A stretch of DNA of 6,772 bases from an uncultured Gemmatimonadales bacterium (GTDB lineage: Bacteria; Gemmatimonadota; Gemmatimonadetes; Longimicrobiales; Gaopeijiaceae). The first letter of the stretch is position 1. Every line of letters starts with the position of its first letter. Below are positions 1 through 6,772 of the stretch, in pieces. Location of the stretch: contig CALJKZ010000461.1 of the NCBI GenBank assembly GCA_937983085.1, positions 1 through 6,772 of the forward strand. Reading direction: 5' to 3'. The notes beneath the pieces were generated by a model that had not been told where the DNA came from, made no database searches, and saw only the letters and a program-made list of their open reading frames with translations. The position numbers were made by a program, and so were the translations under genes.

Positions 1-704
1 ATGTTCCGGGTGTTGATCTGGATGTACTCCTGCTGGGGGTGCTTGCGGCCACCCTGGGGCGGGACGCTGGCGATGGTCCCTTCCAGGATCTTCAGCAGGG
101 CCTGCTGGACGCCTTCGCCCGAGACATCACGGGTGATGGACGGGTTCTCCGACTTGCGGGCGATCTTGTCGATCTCGTCGATGTAGACGATGCCCCGCTC
201 GCACTCGGCGACGTTAAAGTCGGCGGCCTGGAGAAGCCGCACCAGGATGTTCTCCACGTCTTCGCCGACGTAGCCCGCCTCGGTGAGGGTCGTGGCGTCG
301 GCGATGGTGAAGGGCACGTGCAGCGTGCGAGCGAGCGTCTGGGCGAGCAGCGTCTTCCCGACACCGGTGGGCCCGATGAGGAGGATGTTCGCCTTGTCGA
401 TCTCCACGTCGTCGAGGACGCCGTGGTGGCTCACACGCTTGTAGTGATTGTAGACCGAGACGGAGAGGGCCTTCTTGGCCGCTTCCTGACCAATGACGTA
501 CTGGTCGAGGATGGCCTTGATCTCCTGGGGCGTGGGGCTGGGAACCGTCTGTTCTTGGGCCTCGCGCTCCTCTTCCTCGGCGAGAATCTCATTACAGAGC
601 GAGATGCACTCGTTGCAGATGTAGACGTTGGGGCCCGAGATGAACTTCTTGACGCTCTCCTTGGACTTCCCGCAGAAGCTGCAGCGAAGGTGCTTGTCCG
701 TCAT
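1..704 (-). CDS. clpX: ATP-dependent Clp protease ATP-binding subunit ClpX (N-terminal 234 residues, cut by window edge)
   Basis: ClpX is the AAA+ unfoldase that recognises tagged or damaged cytoplasmic proteins, unfolds them with ATP and threads them into ClpP. Reading down from the ATG at 704 gives an unbroken frame of 234 codons that runs off the window at base 1; full-length family members are about 410-430 residues, so roughly the C-terminal 45% is missing. The start is supported by the zinc-binding domain beginning at once (Cys8, Cys11, Cys30, Cys33, spacing C-x2-C-x18-C-x2-C) and by a GGGAG ribosome binding site about 6 bases upstream. The AAA+ module shows Walker A GPTGVGKT (111-118), the GYVG pore loop (144-147), Walker B ending in Asp176-Glu177, and the RKH loop (220-222) that contacts substrate tags. 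It lies 21 bases after clpP, as expected for a clpP-clpX operon. No frameshift or missing key residue is seen in the part present. Confidence 0.98.
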   Translation of the reverse strand, partial: MTDKHLRCSFCGKSKESVKKFISGPNVYICNECISLCNEILAEEEEREAQEQTVPSPTPQEIKAILDQYVIGQEAAKKALSVSVYNHYKRVSHHGVLDDVEIDKANILLIGPTGVGKTLLAQTLARTLHVPFTIADATTLTEAGYVGEDVENILVRLLQAADFNVAECERGIVYIDEIDKIARKSENPSITRDVSGEGVQQALLKILEGTIASVPPQGGRKHPQQEYIQINTRN

Positions 705-725
705 GTCCACTCCCGTGTCCCGCCT

Positions 726-1355
726 CTACTCGGCGCTGTCGGAGTCTGTCGGCTTGCCGTCCATCTGCTGGACGGTGCCTTCGAGCACGCGATCGATGAG
801 CCCGTACTCCACCGCTTCCTCCGGGCTCATGAACCGATCGCGATCCACGTCTTCGGCGACCTGGTCCACCGACCGGCCGGTATGCTTGCTGATAATACCG
901 TTCAGTTTCTCCCGAATATGCAAGATTTCCCGCGCGGCGATCTCGATATCGGCGGCCGTTCCCTGGGTGCCGGACGACGGCTGGTGGATCATGATCCGGG
1001 CGTTGGGAAGGGCGTGTCGCTGGCCTTCTTCGCCCGCCGTGAGAAGCACGGCGCCCATGGAGGCGGCCATCCCCACGCAGAATGTGGACACCGGAGCCCG
1101 GAGGTGCTGCATGGTGTCGTAGATGGCGAGTCCGGCGTACACACTACCGCCGGGCGAGTTGATATACATGTAGATGGGGCGCTCCGGGTCCTCTGCGTCG
1201 AGGAAGAGGAGCTGGGCGACAATGATGTTCGCCACATCGTCGTTGATTCCCGACCCGAGGAAGACGATCCGGTCCATGAGGAGCCGGCTGAAGATGTCGT
1301 AGCTGCGTTCCCCGCGGCTGGTGCGTTCGATGACGTACGGTGGGTAGAGCGGCAT
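726..1355 (-). CDS. clpP: ATP-dependent Clp protease proteolytic subunit ClpP
   Basis: ClpP is the serine peptidase that forms the two-ring, 14-subunit chamber of the ClpXP protease in the cytoplasm. The 209-residue product has the usual family length. The catalytic triad is intact: Ser99 in GMAASMGA, His124 in IMIHQP and Asp173 in DRDRF, with the same 25- and 49-residue spacings as E. coli ClpP (Ser97, His122, Asp171 in mature numbering). The oxyanion-hole and substrate-binding strand appears as NSPGGSV (66-72). The start at 1355 is supported by an AAGGGA ribosome binding site about 7 bases upstream. Only a short leader precedes the conserved core (IERTSRGERSYDIFSRLL), so an N-terminal propeptide, if cleaved, is brief. 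It follows tig by 38 bases and precedes clpX by 21 bases, with no terminator in either gap, so the three genes are probably co-transcribed. ClpP paralogues with altered active sites exist in some phyla; this one looks canonical. Confidence 0.98.
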   Translation of the reverse strand: MPLYPPYVIERTSRGERSYDIFSRLLMDRIVFLGSGINDDVANIIVAQLLFLDAEDPERPIYMYINSPGGSVYAGLAIYDTMQHLRAPVSTFCVGMAASMGAVLLTAGEEGQRHALPNARIMIHQPSSGTQGTAADIEIAAREILHIREKLNGIISKHTGRSVDQVAEDVDRDRFMSPEEAVEYGLIDRVLEGTVQQMDGKPTDSDSAE

Positions 1356-1393
1356 GGATCGTCCCTTGAGGGTCTCGTGCGTGTGGGGCGGCG

Positions 1394-2671
1394 TCAGGCG
1401 CCGTCGACGTCGGTGATCTCGGATTGTTCGAAGAGGAAGTCGAAGACCGCCTTCTCCGTCAGCTCGCGCTCCAGAGCTTCGAGACGGCCCGACTTCTGAA
1501 GCTGTGCATACACTTTTGCGGCGTCGGTGTTGTTGGCCTCGGCGATCTCTTCGATGCGTGCGTCCAGATCGTCGTCCGTCGCCGACAGCTCGTGGACTTC
1601 GGCCACGCGCTCGATGACCAGGATCCGCTTCACGGCCTGCTCCGACTGGGGCCGGATCTGCTCACGGAATTGAGCCAACTGCTCCTCGGGGACGTTGGGC
1701 TGGTCGCCGATGAGGCCGTCGGAGTACCGACGAATCATGGATTCGGGCACGTCGAAGGGATTGGCCTCTATGATGAGGTCCAGCAGTCGCCCCCGGACCT
1801 GCGCATCGGCCTGCTTCCGGGCCTCCTCCTCCATGTCTTCGCGGATCTTCGCCTTCAGCTCCTCCAGCGTCTCGAACTCACCCACCTGCCGGGCGAGGTC
1901 GTCGTCGAGGTCGGGAAGGTCCATGGTCCGCAGCGACGCCAGCTCGATCCGAACGCGCTCGCTGTCGCCGCGGCGGTCAGCGTCGGGGAAGTCGTCGGGG
2001 AAACCGATGTCGAAGTCGCCGGACTTGCCGGGCTCGAGCGTCTGGATGGCCTGCTCGATGTCGGGGATGGCGTCCCCCTGACCGATGACCAGGTCGTAGT
2101 CGCGACCCTCGTCTTCGGGCTCCCCGTCGTCACCGAGACGGCTGATCTTCACGGAAACCAGGTCCTTCTCGGCGGGCGTCCCCTCCTCGACGGGCTGCCA
2201 CACTCCGTTCTGCTCCTGGATCCGCCCCAGGACCTCGTCGATCTGCTCGTCGGTGATGGGAGGTGTCACCCGCTCGACGGCGAAGCCGCTGACGCGCTCG
2301 AGGTCGAAGGTCGGCTCGACGTCGAAGGTGATGGAGAAGGTGAGGTCCTGCTCGGGCTGATAGTCGAGGTTCTCGATTTCGCCCTCGCTGATGGGCCGTA
2401 GCTCCTCGGCGGCCAGGGCCTCCCGATATGCGGCTCCGATGAGCTTGTCGAGGGCTTCCTGGCGAAGGGAGCCGCCGAACCGCGATTCGATGACCTTCGT
2501 CGGGACCTTGCCCCTACGGAAGCCTTTCAGGCGGGCGCGCGAGGCGAGCTGCTGGGCCGCCTTGCGCTCCTCGGCCTGCACGACCGCCGCCGGCACCGTG
2601 ACGCTCATGCGCCGGCGCCAGCGAACGTCCTCTTCCACCGAAATCTGAAGGGTCGATGCGTCGAGATTCAT
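1394..2671 (-). CDS. tig: Trigger factor, ribosome-associated chaperone, with a divergent FKBP domain
   Basis: Trigger factor docks at the ribosomal exit tunnel and shields nascent chains. The 425-residue product fits the family (about 430). The N-terminal ribosome-binding domain (about 1-115) carries the signature GFRRGKVP (50-57). A central FKBP-like domain (about 165-250) and a long C-terminal helical chaperone domain (about 255-425) follow. The FKBP domain keeps its fold-level pattern (IGQG at 196-199, IP at 202-203, FPDDF at 224-228) but lacks several positions usual in active ones: IPGFE is replaced by IPDIE and the early aromatic/Gly stretch by KISRLG. Peptidyl-prolyl isomerase activity is therefore doubtful; chaperone function need not be affected. 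The ATG at 2671 is chosen because homology begins here and an AGGA lies 10 bases upstream. The frame stays open for 99 more codons upstream, but that stretch reads through the tRNA-Leu gene and is not coding. It leads the tig-clpP-clpX group. Confidence 0.96.
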   Translation of the reverse strand: MNLDASTLQISVEEDVRWRRRMSVTVPAAVVQAEERKAAQQLASRARLKGFRRGKVPTKVIESRFGGSLRQEALDKLIGAAYREALAAEELRPISEGEIENLDYQPEQDLTFSITFDVEPTFDLERVSGFAVERVTPPITDEQIDEVLGRIQEQNGVWQPVEEGTPAEKDLVSVKISRLGDDGEPEDEGRDYDLVIGQGDAIPDIEQAIQTLEPGKSGDFDIGFPDDFPDADRRGDSERVRIELASLRTMDLPDLDDDLARQVGEFETLEELKAKIREDMEEEARKQADAQVRGRLLDLIIEANPFDVPESMIRRYSDGLIGDQPNVPEEQLAQFREQIRPQSEQAVKRILVIERVAEVHELSATDDDLDARIEEIAEANNTDAAKVYAQLQKSGRLEALERELTEKAVFDFLFEQSEITDVDGA

Positions 2672-2686
2672 ACCGCGAAGGTCCTG

Positions 2687-2704
2687 GTGGAGCGGTTGCT
2701 CCAC
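2687..2704 (-). promoter_or_regulatory. Hairpin adjoining the tig ribosome binding site
   Basis: A perfect 7-bp inverted repeat with a 4-base loop (GTGGAGC-AACC-GCTCCAC on the minus strand) ends one base before the AGGA that serves tig. Its distal arm overlaps a 10-bp palindrome, CACTCGAGTG, at 2702-2711. No T-run follows, so it is unlikely to be an intrinsic terminator. It could influence tig translation, or mark or stabilise the 5' end left after tRNA processing. The structure is plain in the sequence; the function is inference. Confidence 0.5.
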
Positions 2705-2737
2705 TCGAGTGATGGTGTCGGGGAGGGTGCGGAAGAG

Positions 2738-2820
2738 TGCGAAAGGGGGGACTCGAACCCCCACGGCACGAAGCCACGGGATCCTAAATCCCGCGCGTCT
2801 ACCAATTCCGCCACTTTCGC
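2738..2820 (-). tRNA. tRNA-Leu, anticodon UAG (reads CUN codons)
   Basis: A complete class II tRNA of 83 bases. The 7-bp acceptor stem pairs GCGAAAG (2820-2814) with CTTTCGC (2745-2739), followed by discriminator A at 2738. The D-arm region contains TTGGTAGACGC, typical of bacterial leucine tRNAs. The anticodon stem is CGGGA/TCCCG around loop TTTAGGA, placing anticodon UAG at 2786-2784. A 14-base variable arm (2776-2763) and a GGGGG/CCCCC T-stem with loop TTCGAGT complete the fold. CCA is not encoded: the next bases are CTC, so it would be added by the CCA-adding enzyme. The long variable arm and A73 are leucine identity features. It sits 66 bases upstream of tig on the same strand with no terminator between, so it may be cut from a shared transcript. 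Confidence 0.97.
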
Positions 2821-2829
2821 GCGACTTGA

Positions 2830-2858
2830 AAGATAAACCCCGAGGAAGGGCTCTTGAA
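2830..2858 (-). promoter_or_regulatory. Candidate sigma-70-type promoter for tRNA-Leu and the tig operon
   Basis: On the minus strand TTCAAG (2858-2853) and TATCTT (2835-2830) are separated by 17 bases, the preferred spacing for a housekeeping promoter. The -10 box matches TATAAT at 4 of 6 positions; the -35 box is weak at 3 of 6. The -10 box ends 9 bases before the mature tRNA 5' end, so transcription would start at or just before the tRNA. Position directly after the likely htrA terminator supports it. Matches this weak also occur by chance. Confidence 0.45.
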
Positions 2859-2888
2859 CCGCGGGGCGGGCGGAGGTCGAAGGACCGG

Positions 2889-2934
2889 GATGCCGACGTG
2901 CCGGACACCGGCATCCGATCTGCCGGAAACCGGA
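2889..2934. repeat. Cluster of short overlapping palindromes and a near-repeat in the htrA-tRNA spacer
   Basis: Within about 45 bases there is an inverted repeat GATGCCG...CGGCATC (2889-2895 with 2909-2915), a nested hairpin TGCCGG-ACA-CCGGCA (2899-2913), and a diverged second copy TGCCGG-AAA-CCGGA (2921-2934) starting 22 bases after the first. The outer and inner repeats compete for the same bases. There is no coding sequence here. It may be part of the transcript end of htrA, a protein-binding site or a member of a dispersed extragenic palindrome family; the window alone cannot tell. Confidence 0.5.
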
Positions 2935-2935
2935 C

Positions 2936-2972
2936 AGGAAACGAGGGCGCGGGCCCGAGAGCCCGCACCCTC
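2936..2972 (-). terminator. Probable terminator after htrA
   Basis: On the minus strand a 12-bp stem, GAGGGTGCGGGC paired with GCCCGCGCCCTC through one G-U pair, encloses the 6-base loop TCTCGG (2972-2943). It is followed by GTTTCCT, a weak T-tract. It begins 68 bases after the htrA stop codon and precedes the tRNA promoter region. Stem strength and position favour termination; the poor T-run leaves it less certain than the dnaK terminator. Confidence 0.6.
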
Positions 2973-2983
2973 CGAATCGGAGG
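2969..2983. repeat. Small hairpin beside the htrA terminator
   Basis: The sequence CCTCCG-AAT-CGGAGG is a perfect 6-bp inverted repeat with a 3-base loop. It shares four bases (2969-2972) with the base of the larger terminator stem, so the two structures cannot both form completely. It is upstream of the terminator in the direction of htrA transcription. Confidence 0.45.
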
Positions 2984-3040
2984 CGATGATCCGGCCAGTT
3001 CACCTGTGAGAGACTGAGCCGCGATCGCCCGAGGGTTCGT

Positions 3041-4591
3041 CTACGGCATCCTCACGTTGAGGAAGCGCTGATCGCCATTCGGATTCTGGAAGTACAGTGA
3101 AACGATCTCGCCCGGCGCCACGGTCTCGAGCGCGGCCCTGACGTCGTCCGGTCGCTCGATGTCGGTGTCGTTGATGCGGATCATCTTCCAGAAGCGATAG
3201 CCGATGACACCCCGTCGCTCAGCGGCGCTTCCGTTCAGCACGTCGCGCAGGATCACGCCCGATGCGTCTTGGAAGCCGAGTTCCTCGGCGATCTCGGGGG
3301 TCAGGGCCTCCACCTGGATCCCCAGGCGCTCCGACGCCAGCACCGGCACGTCCGCGAAGACGGTGGGCACGTCGTTGATGGGAGCCTCACCCAGGCGGAT
3401 GGTGACCTCCTCGGAACGACCGTCACGGAAGACCGTCAACTCCACGCGGTCGCCCGGGCGACGCTCGGCGATCTCGGCCTGCAGCTCGGAGACGTAGCCT
3501 ACCGGCTCACCGTCCAGAGCCACGATCACGTCTTCGGGCTGCAGAACGCGGTACGCCGGTCCGTCGTCGGGAACGTCCTGTACCAGGACACCCGACACCT
3601 TGGGTAGACCGTACGCTTCTGCGTCCTCCGCCACGATATCGGCGATCTGGACCCCGATGCGCGGGCGCTTCACGTGCCCGTACTCGATGAGGTCCTCCAT
3701 GATGCGCCGGGCGAGGTTGATGGGGATGGCGAAGCCGTACCCCTGGTAAACGCCGGTCCGCGTGGCGATGGCCGAGTTGATGCCCACCACCTGACCTTCC
3801 AGGTTCACCATCGGTCCGCCCGAGTTGCCCGGGTTGATGACGGCGTCGGTCTGGATGAAGTCTTCGATGGCGTAGGGTGCATACTCCCGCAGGCGGCGAT
3901 CGCCCTGCAGGTCACGCTGCAGGAGCTGCAGTCCGCGACCCTTGGCGCTGATGATGCCCGCCGTGACCGTGAAGTCGAGTTGTGTGGAGGCGCCGAAACC
4001 GGGGTTGCCGATGGCGACGATCCACTCGCCCACGTCGACGGCGTCCGAGTCTCCGAAGGACATCACCGGGAGATCCTCGTCGACGTCGACCTTGATGACG
4101 GCCACGTCAGTGAAGGGATCCTGGCCCACGACCTCGGCCGGGAAATACCGGCGGTCGGGGAAGTAGACCCTCAGATCCGTGGCGTTCTCCACCACGTGGT
4201 TGTTGGTGAGAATGTACCCGTCCCGGGACACGATGAAGCCGCTTCCGCCCGAGATGGCGGAGCGAGGCTCGCTGGGCTCGCCCTCGGGAATGTCGAAGTA
4301 CCGGCGGAACTGCTCGGGCATCATCTCCGAGCGGTCACGGGATTCGACGGTGCGCCGACTCTCGATGCGCACGACCGCCGGCGTTACGGCGTCGGCCAGA
4401 TTGGTGAAGGCATCGCTCAGGTCCATGGCGGGCCGAACCGCCGCCACGGGCACCTGGGGATCCTCCACCACGGGGAGCATGGCGTGAGACGTGGTGGTCC
4501 AGCCGAGTCCGGCCGCCGCGCCTGCTCCGATGATGAAGATCGAGGCCATGAAGGCCACGACCCGCGTCTTTGCTTTCAGTGGATCGTACAT
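3041..4591 (-). CDS. HtrA/DegP-family periplasmic serine protease with two PDZ domains
   Basis: This protein degrades or holds misfolded proteins outside the cytoplasmic membrane. The 516-residue product starts with a basic stretch and a hydrophobic segment (about 11-30), either a membrane anchor or a signal peptide cut near Ala37. The trypsin-like domain (about 58-300) has an intact triad: His132 in TNNHVV, Asp162 in TDVAVIKV and Ser257 in GNSGGP. Two PDZ domains follow, about 305-400 and 420-515. Between SAKGR (215-219) and FIQTD (245-249) are 25 residues, about 15 more than I recall in E. coli DegP. Both PDZ domains lack the usual GL-x-x-GD turn (RVLQPED at 348-354; a YRFWKM stretch at 465-470). 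The ATG at 4591 is preferred over one 15 codons upstream because a GGAGG lies 8 bases before it and the extra residues precede the membrane segment. It appears to be its own transcription unit. Whether it is closest to DegP, DegQ or DegS is open. Confidence 0.95.
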   Translation of the reverse strand: MYDPLKAKTRVVAFMASIFIIGAGAAAGLGWTTTSHAMLPVVEDPQVPVAAVRPAMDLSDAFTNLADAVTPAVVRIESRRTVESRDRSEMMPEQFRRYFDIPEGEPSEPRSAISGGSGFIVSRDGYILTNNHVVENATDLRVYFPDRRYFPAEVVGQDPFTDVAVIKVDVDEDLPVMSFGDSDAVDVGEWIVAIGNPGFGASTQLDFTVTAGIISAKGRGLQLLQRDLQGDRRLREYAPYAIEDFIQTDAVINPGNSGGPMVNLEGQVVGINSAIATRTGVYQGYGFAIPINLARRIMEDLIEYGHVKRPRIGVQIADIVAEDAEAYGLPKVSGVLVQDVPDDGPAYRVLQPEDVIVALDGEPVGYVSELQAEIAERRPGDRVELTVFRDGRSEEVTIRLGEAPINDVPTVFADVPVLASERLGIQVEALTPEIAEELGFQDASGVILRDVLNGSAAERRGVIGYRFWKMIRINDTDIERPDDVRAALETVAPGEIVSLYFQNPNGDQRFLNVRMP

Positions 4592-4596
4592 CCCGA

Positions 4597-4606
4597 CTTC
4601 CTCCCT
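4597..4606 (-). promoter_or_regulatory. Strong ribosome binding site that sets the htrA start
   Basis: The minus strand reads AGGGAGGAAG, with the core GGAGG ending 8 bases before the ATG at 4591. This is the best Shine-Dalgarno match among the genes in the window and lies inside the coding frame of the longer start at 4636, arguing against that upstream start. Confidence 0.8.
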
Positions 4607-4638
4607 GATGCTTCGTATGTGTCGCTGCCTATCCATTC

Positions 4639-4653
4639 GGCCGGTACACGGCC
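4639..4653. promoter_or_regulatory. Palindrome in the htrA upstream region (possible operator)
   Basis: GGCCG-GTACA-CGGCC is a 5-bp inverted repeat with a 5-base spacer, about 48 bases before the htrA start. Its place between the dnaK terminator and htrA would suit an operator, but arms of this length arise easily in GC-rich DNA. No convincing -35/-10 pair or extracytoplasmic-sigma-factor promoter could be picked nearby by eye. Confidence 0.25.
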
Positions 4654-4690
4654 CGTTTCATCTCGATTTCCGTTTCCCTACACGGTGAGT

Positions 4691-4750
4691 GAGGGTGTGG
4701 TCCCTCGGCTTCATCGCATCGGGCGGTCTCGCCGCTCTCCTGAGGGAGAG
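4691..4750. repeat. Two small inverted repeats between the dnaK terminator and htrA
   Basis: CTCTCC-TGAG-GGAGAG (4735-4750) is a 6-bp hairpin with a 4-base loop, only a few bases past the dnaK terminator T-run. GAGGG-TGTGGT-CCCTC (4691-4706) is a 5-bp hairpin with a 6-base loop. Neither is followed by a T-run on either strand. They may back up termination or mean nothing. Confidence 0.35.
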
Positions 4751-4753
4751 ACG

Positions 4754-4789
4754 CAAAAAGGGAGCCGGCGGGTTGCCCCGCCGACTCCC
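4754..4789 (-). terminator. Intrinsic (Rho-independent) terminator of dnaK
   Basis: On the minus strand a 13-bp stem (4789-4777 with 4772-4760, including one G-U pair) is capped by the GNRA tetraloop GCAA and followed at once by TTTTT (4759-4755). It begins 34 bases after the dnaK stop codon. Stem, loop and T-run all fit the standard model, so dnaK transcription should largely stop here and htrA should have its own promoter. Confidence 0.95.
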
Positions 4790-4823
4790 CTGATGGTGCG
4801 GGGCTGGAAGCGCGCCGTAGCGG

Positions 4824-6767
<1,944 letters not shown>

Positions 6768-6772
6768 GTTCT

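Noticed and set aside
39..1499. A 486-codon open frame on the plus strand antisense to clpX and clpP
   Set aside because: It mirrors conserved genes on the other strand, has no recognisable domain, and long antisense open frames are common when GC-rich codons with third-position G/C are read backwards.
1424..2401. A 325-codon plus-strand open frame antisense to tig
   Set aside because: No ribosome binding site or known motif; composition follows from the reverse complement of tig.
2738..2820. tRNA-Leu as an integration (att) site for a mobile element
   Set aside because: No integrase, no repeated copy of the tRNA 3' end and no composition shift; the flanks are core genes.
2672..2968. N-terminal extension of trigger factor by 99 residues
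   Set aside because: The extension translates the whole tRNA-Leu gene and the proposed promoter; homology and the ribosome binding site support the ATG at 2671.
2668..3003. A 111-codon minus-strand open frame across the tRNA-Leu gene
   Set aside because: It includes the complete tRNA and GC-rich spacer hairpins and ends by overlapping the tig start; there is no protein similarity I recognise.
4592..4636. Fifteen-residue upstream extension of HtrA
   Set aside because: The ATG at 4591 has a near-perfect ribosome binding site, which the extension would translate, and the signal-like segment follows the later start better.
4634..4666. A 10-codon upstream open frame in the htrA leader (MKRAVYRPNG)
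   Set aside because: No clear ribosome binding site and chance occurrence is likely; no sign of a leader-peptide mechanism.
4592..4823. A CIRCE (HrcA) operator in the spacer between dnaK and htrA
   Set aside because: No TTAGCACTC-type inverted repeat is present here; the dnaK upstream region, where it would be expected, is outside the window.

Overview
The window is a GC-rich piece of bacterial chromosome in which every gene lies on the minus strand. In transcription order (high to low coordinates) it reads dnaK, an htrA/degP-type serine protease, tRNA-Leu(UAG), tig, clpP and the first part of clpX. All are core housekeeping genes of protein folding and quality control. I see no mobile elements, CRISPR arrays, phage genes or defence genes. 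The organism is probably a Gram-negative-type, high-GC bacterium: DnaK carries the N-terminal-lobe segment found in Gram-negative DnaKs, and the HtrA has an N-terminal membrane segment that would place it in the periplasm. The protein sequences remind me of Gemmatimonadota or a neighbouring phylum, but that is an impression from memory and was not searched.

Layout: dnaK (6767 to 4824) is complete except for its upstream region, and ends in a textbook intrinsic terminator (4754-4789). A short spacer leads to htrA (4591 to 3041), which has a strong ribosome binding site and is followed by a GC-rich hairpin, probably a terminator (2936-2972). A palindrome-rich spacer of 220 bases and a candidate promoter precede tRNA-Leu (2820 to 2738). 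Then come tig (2671 to 1394), clpP (1355 to 726) and clpX (704 to beyond base 1), with gaps of 66, 38 and 21 bases. This spacing suggests one transcription unit, tRNA-tig-clpP-clpX, separate from dnaK and htrA.

How the genes fit together: trigger factor meets nascent chains at the ribosome, DnaK handles later folding in the cytoplasm, ClpX unfolds and feeds substrates to ClpP, and HtrA does quality control outside the cytoplasmic membrane. The tig-clpP-clpX order is widely conserved. Having dnaK and htrA directly upstream, with a tRNA gene between, makes an unusually concentrated proteostasis block.

I did not find an undescribed system. The points most worth a second look are the eroded-looking FKBP (PPIase) domain of trigger factor, the roughly 15-residue insertion before the catalytic serine of HtrA, a hairpin touching the tig ribosome binding site, and the tRNA gene heading the tig-clpPX unit.
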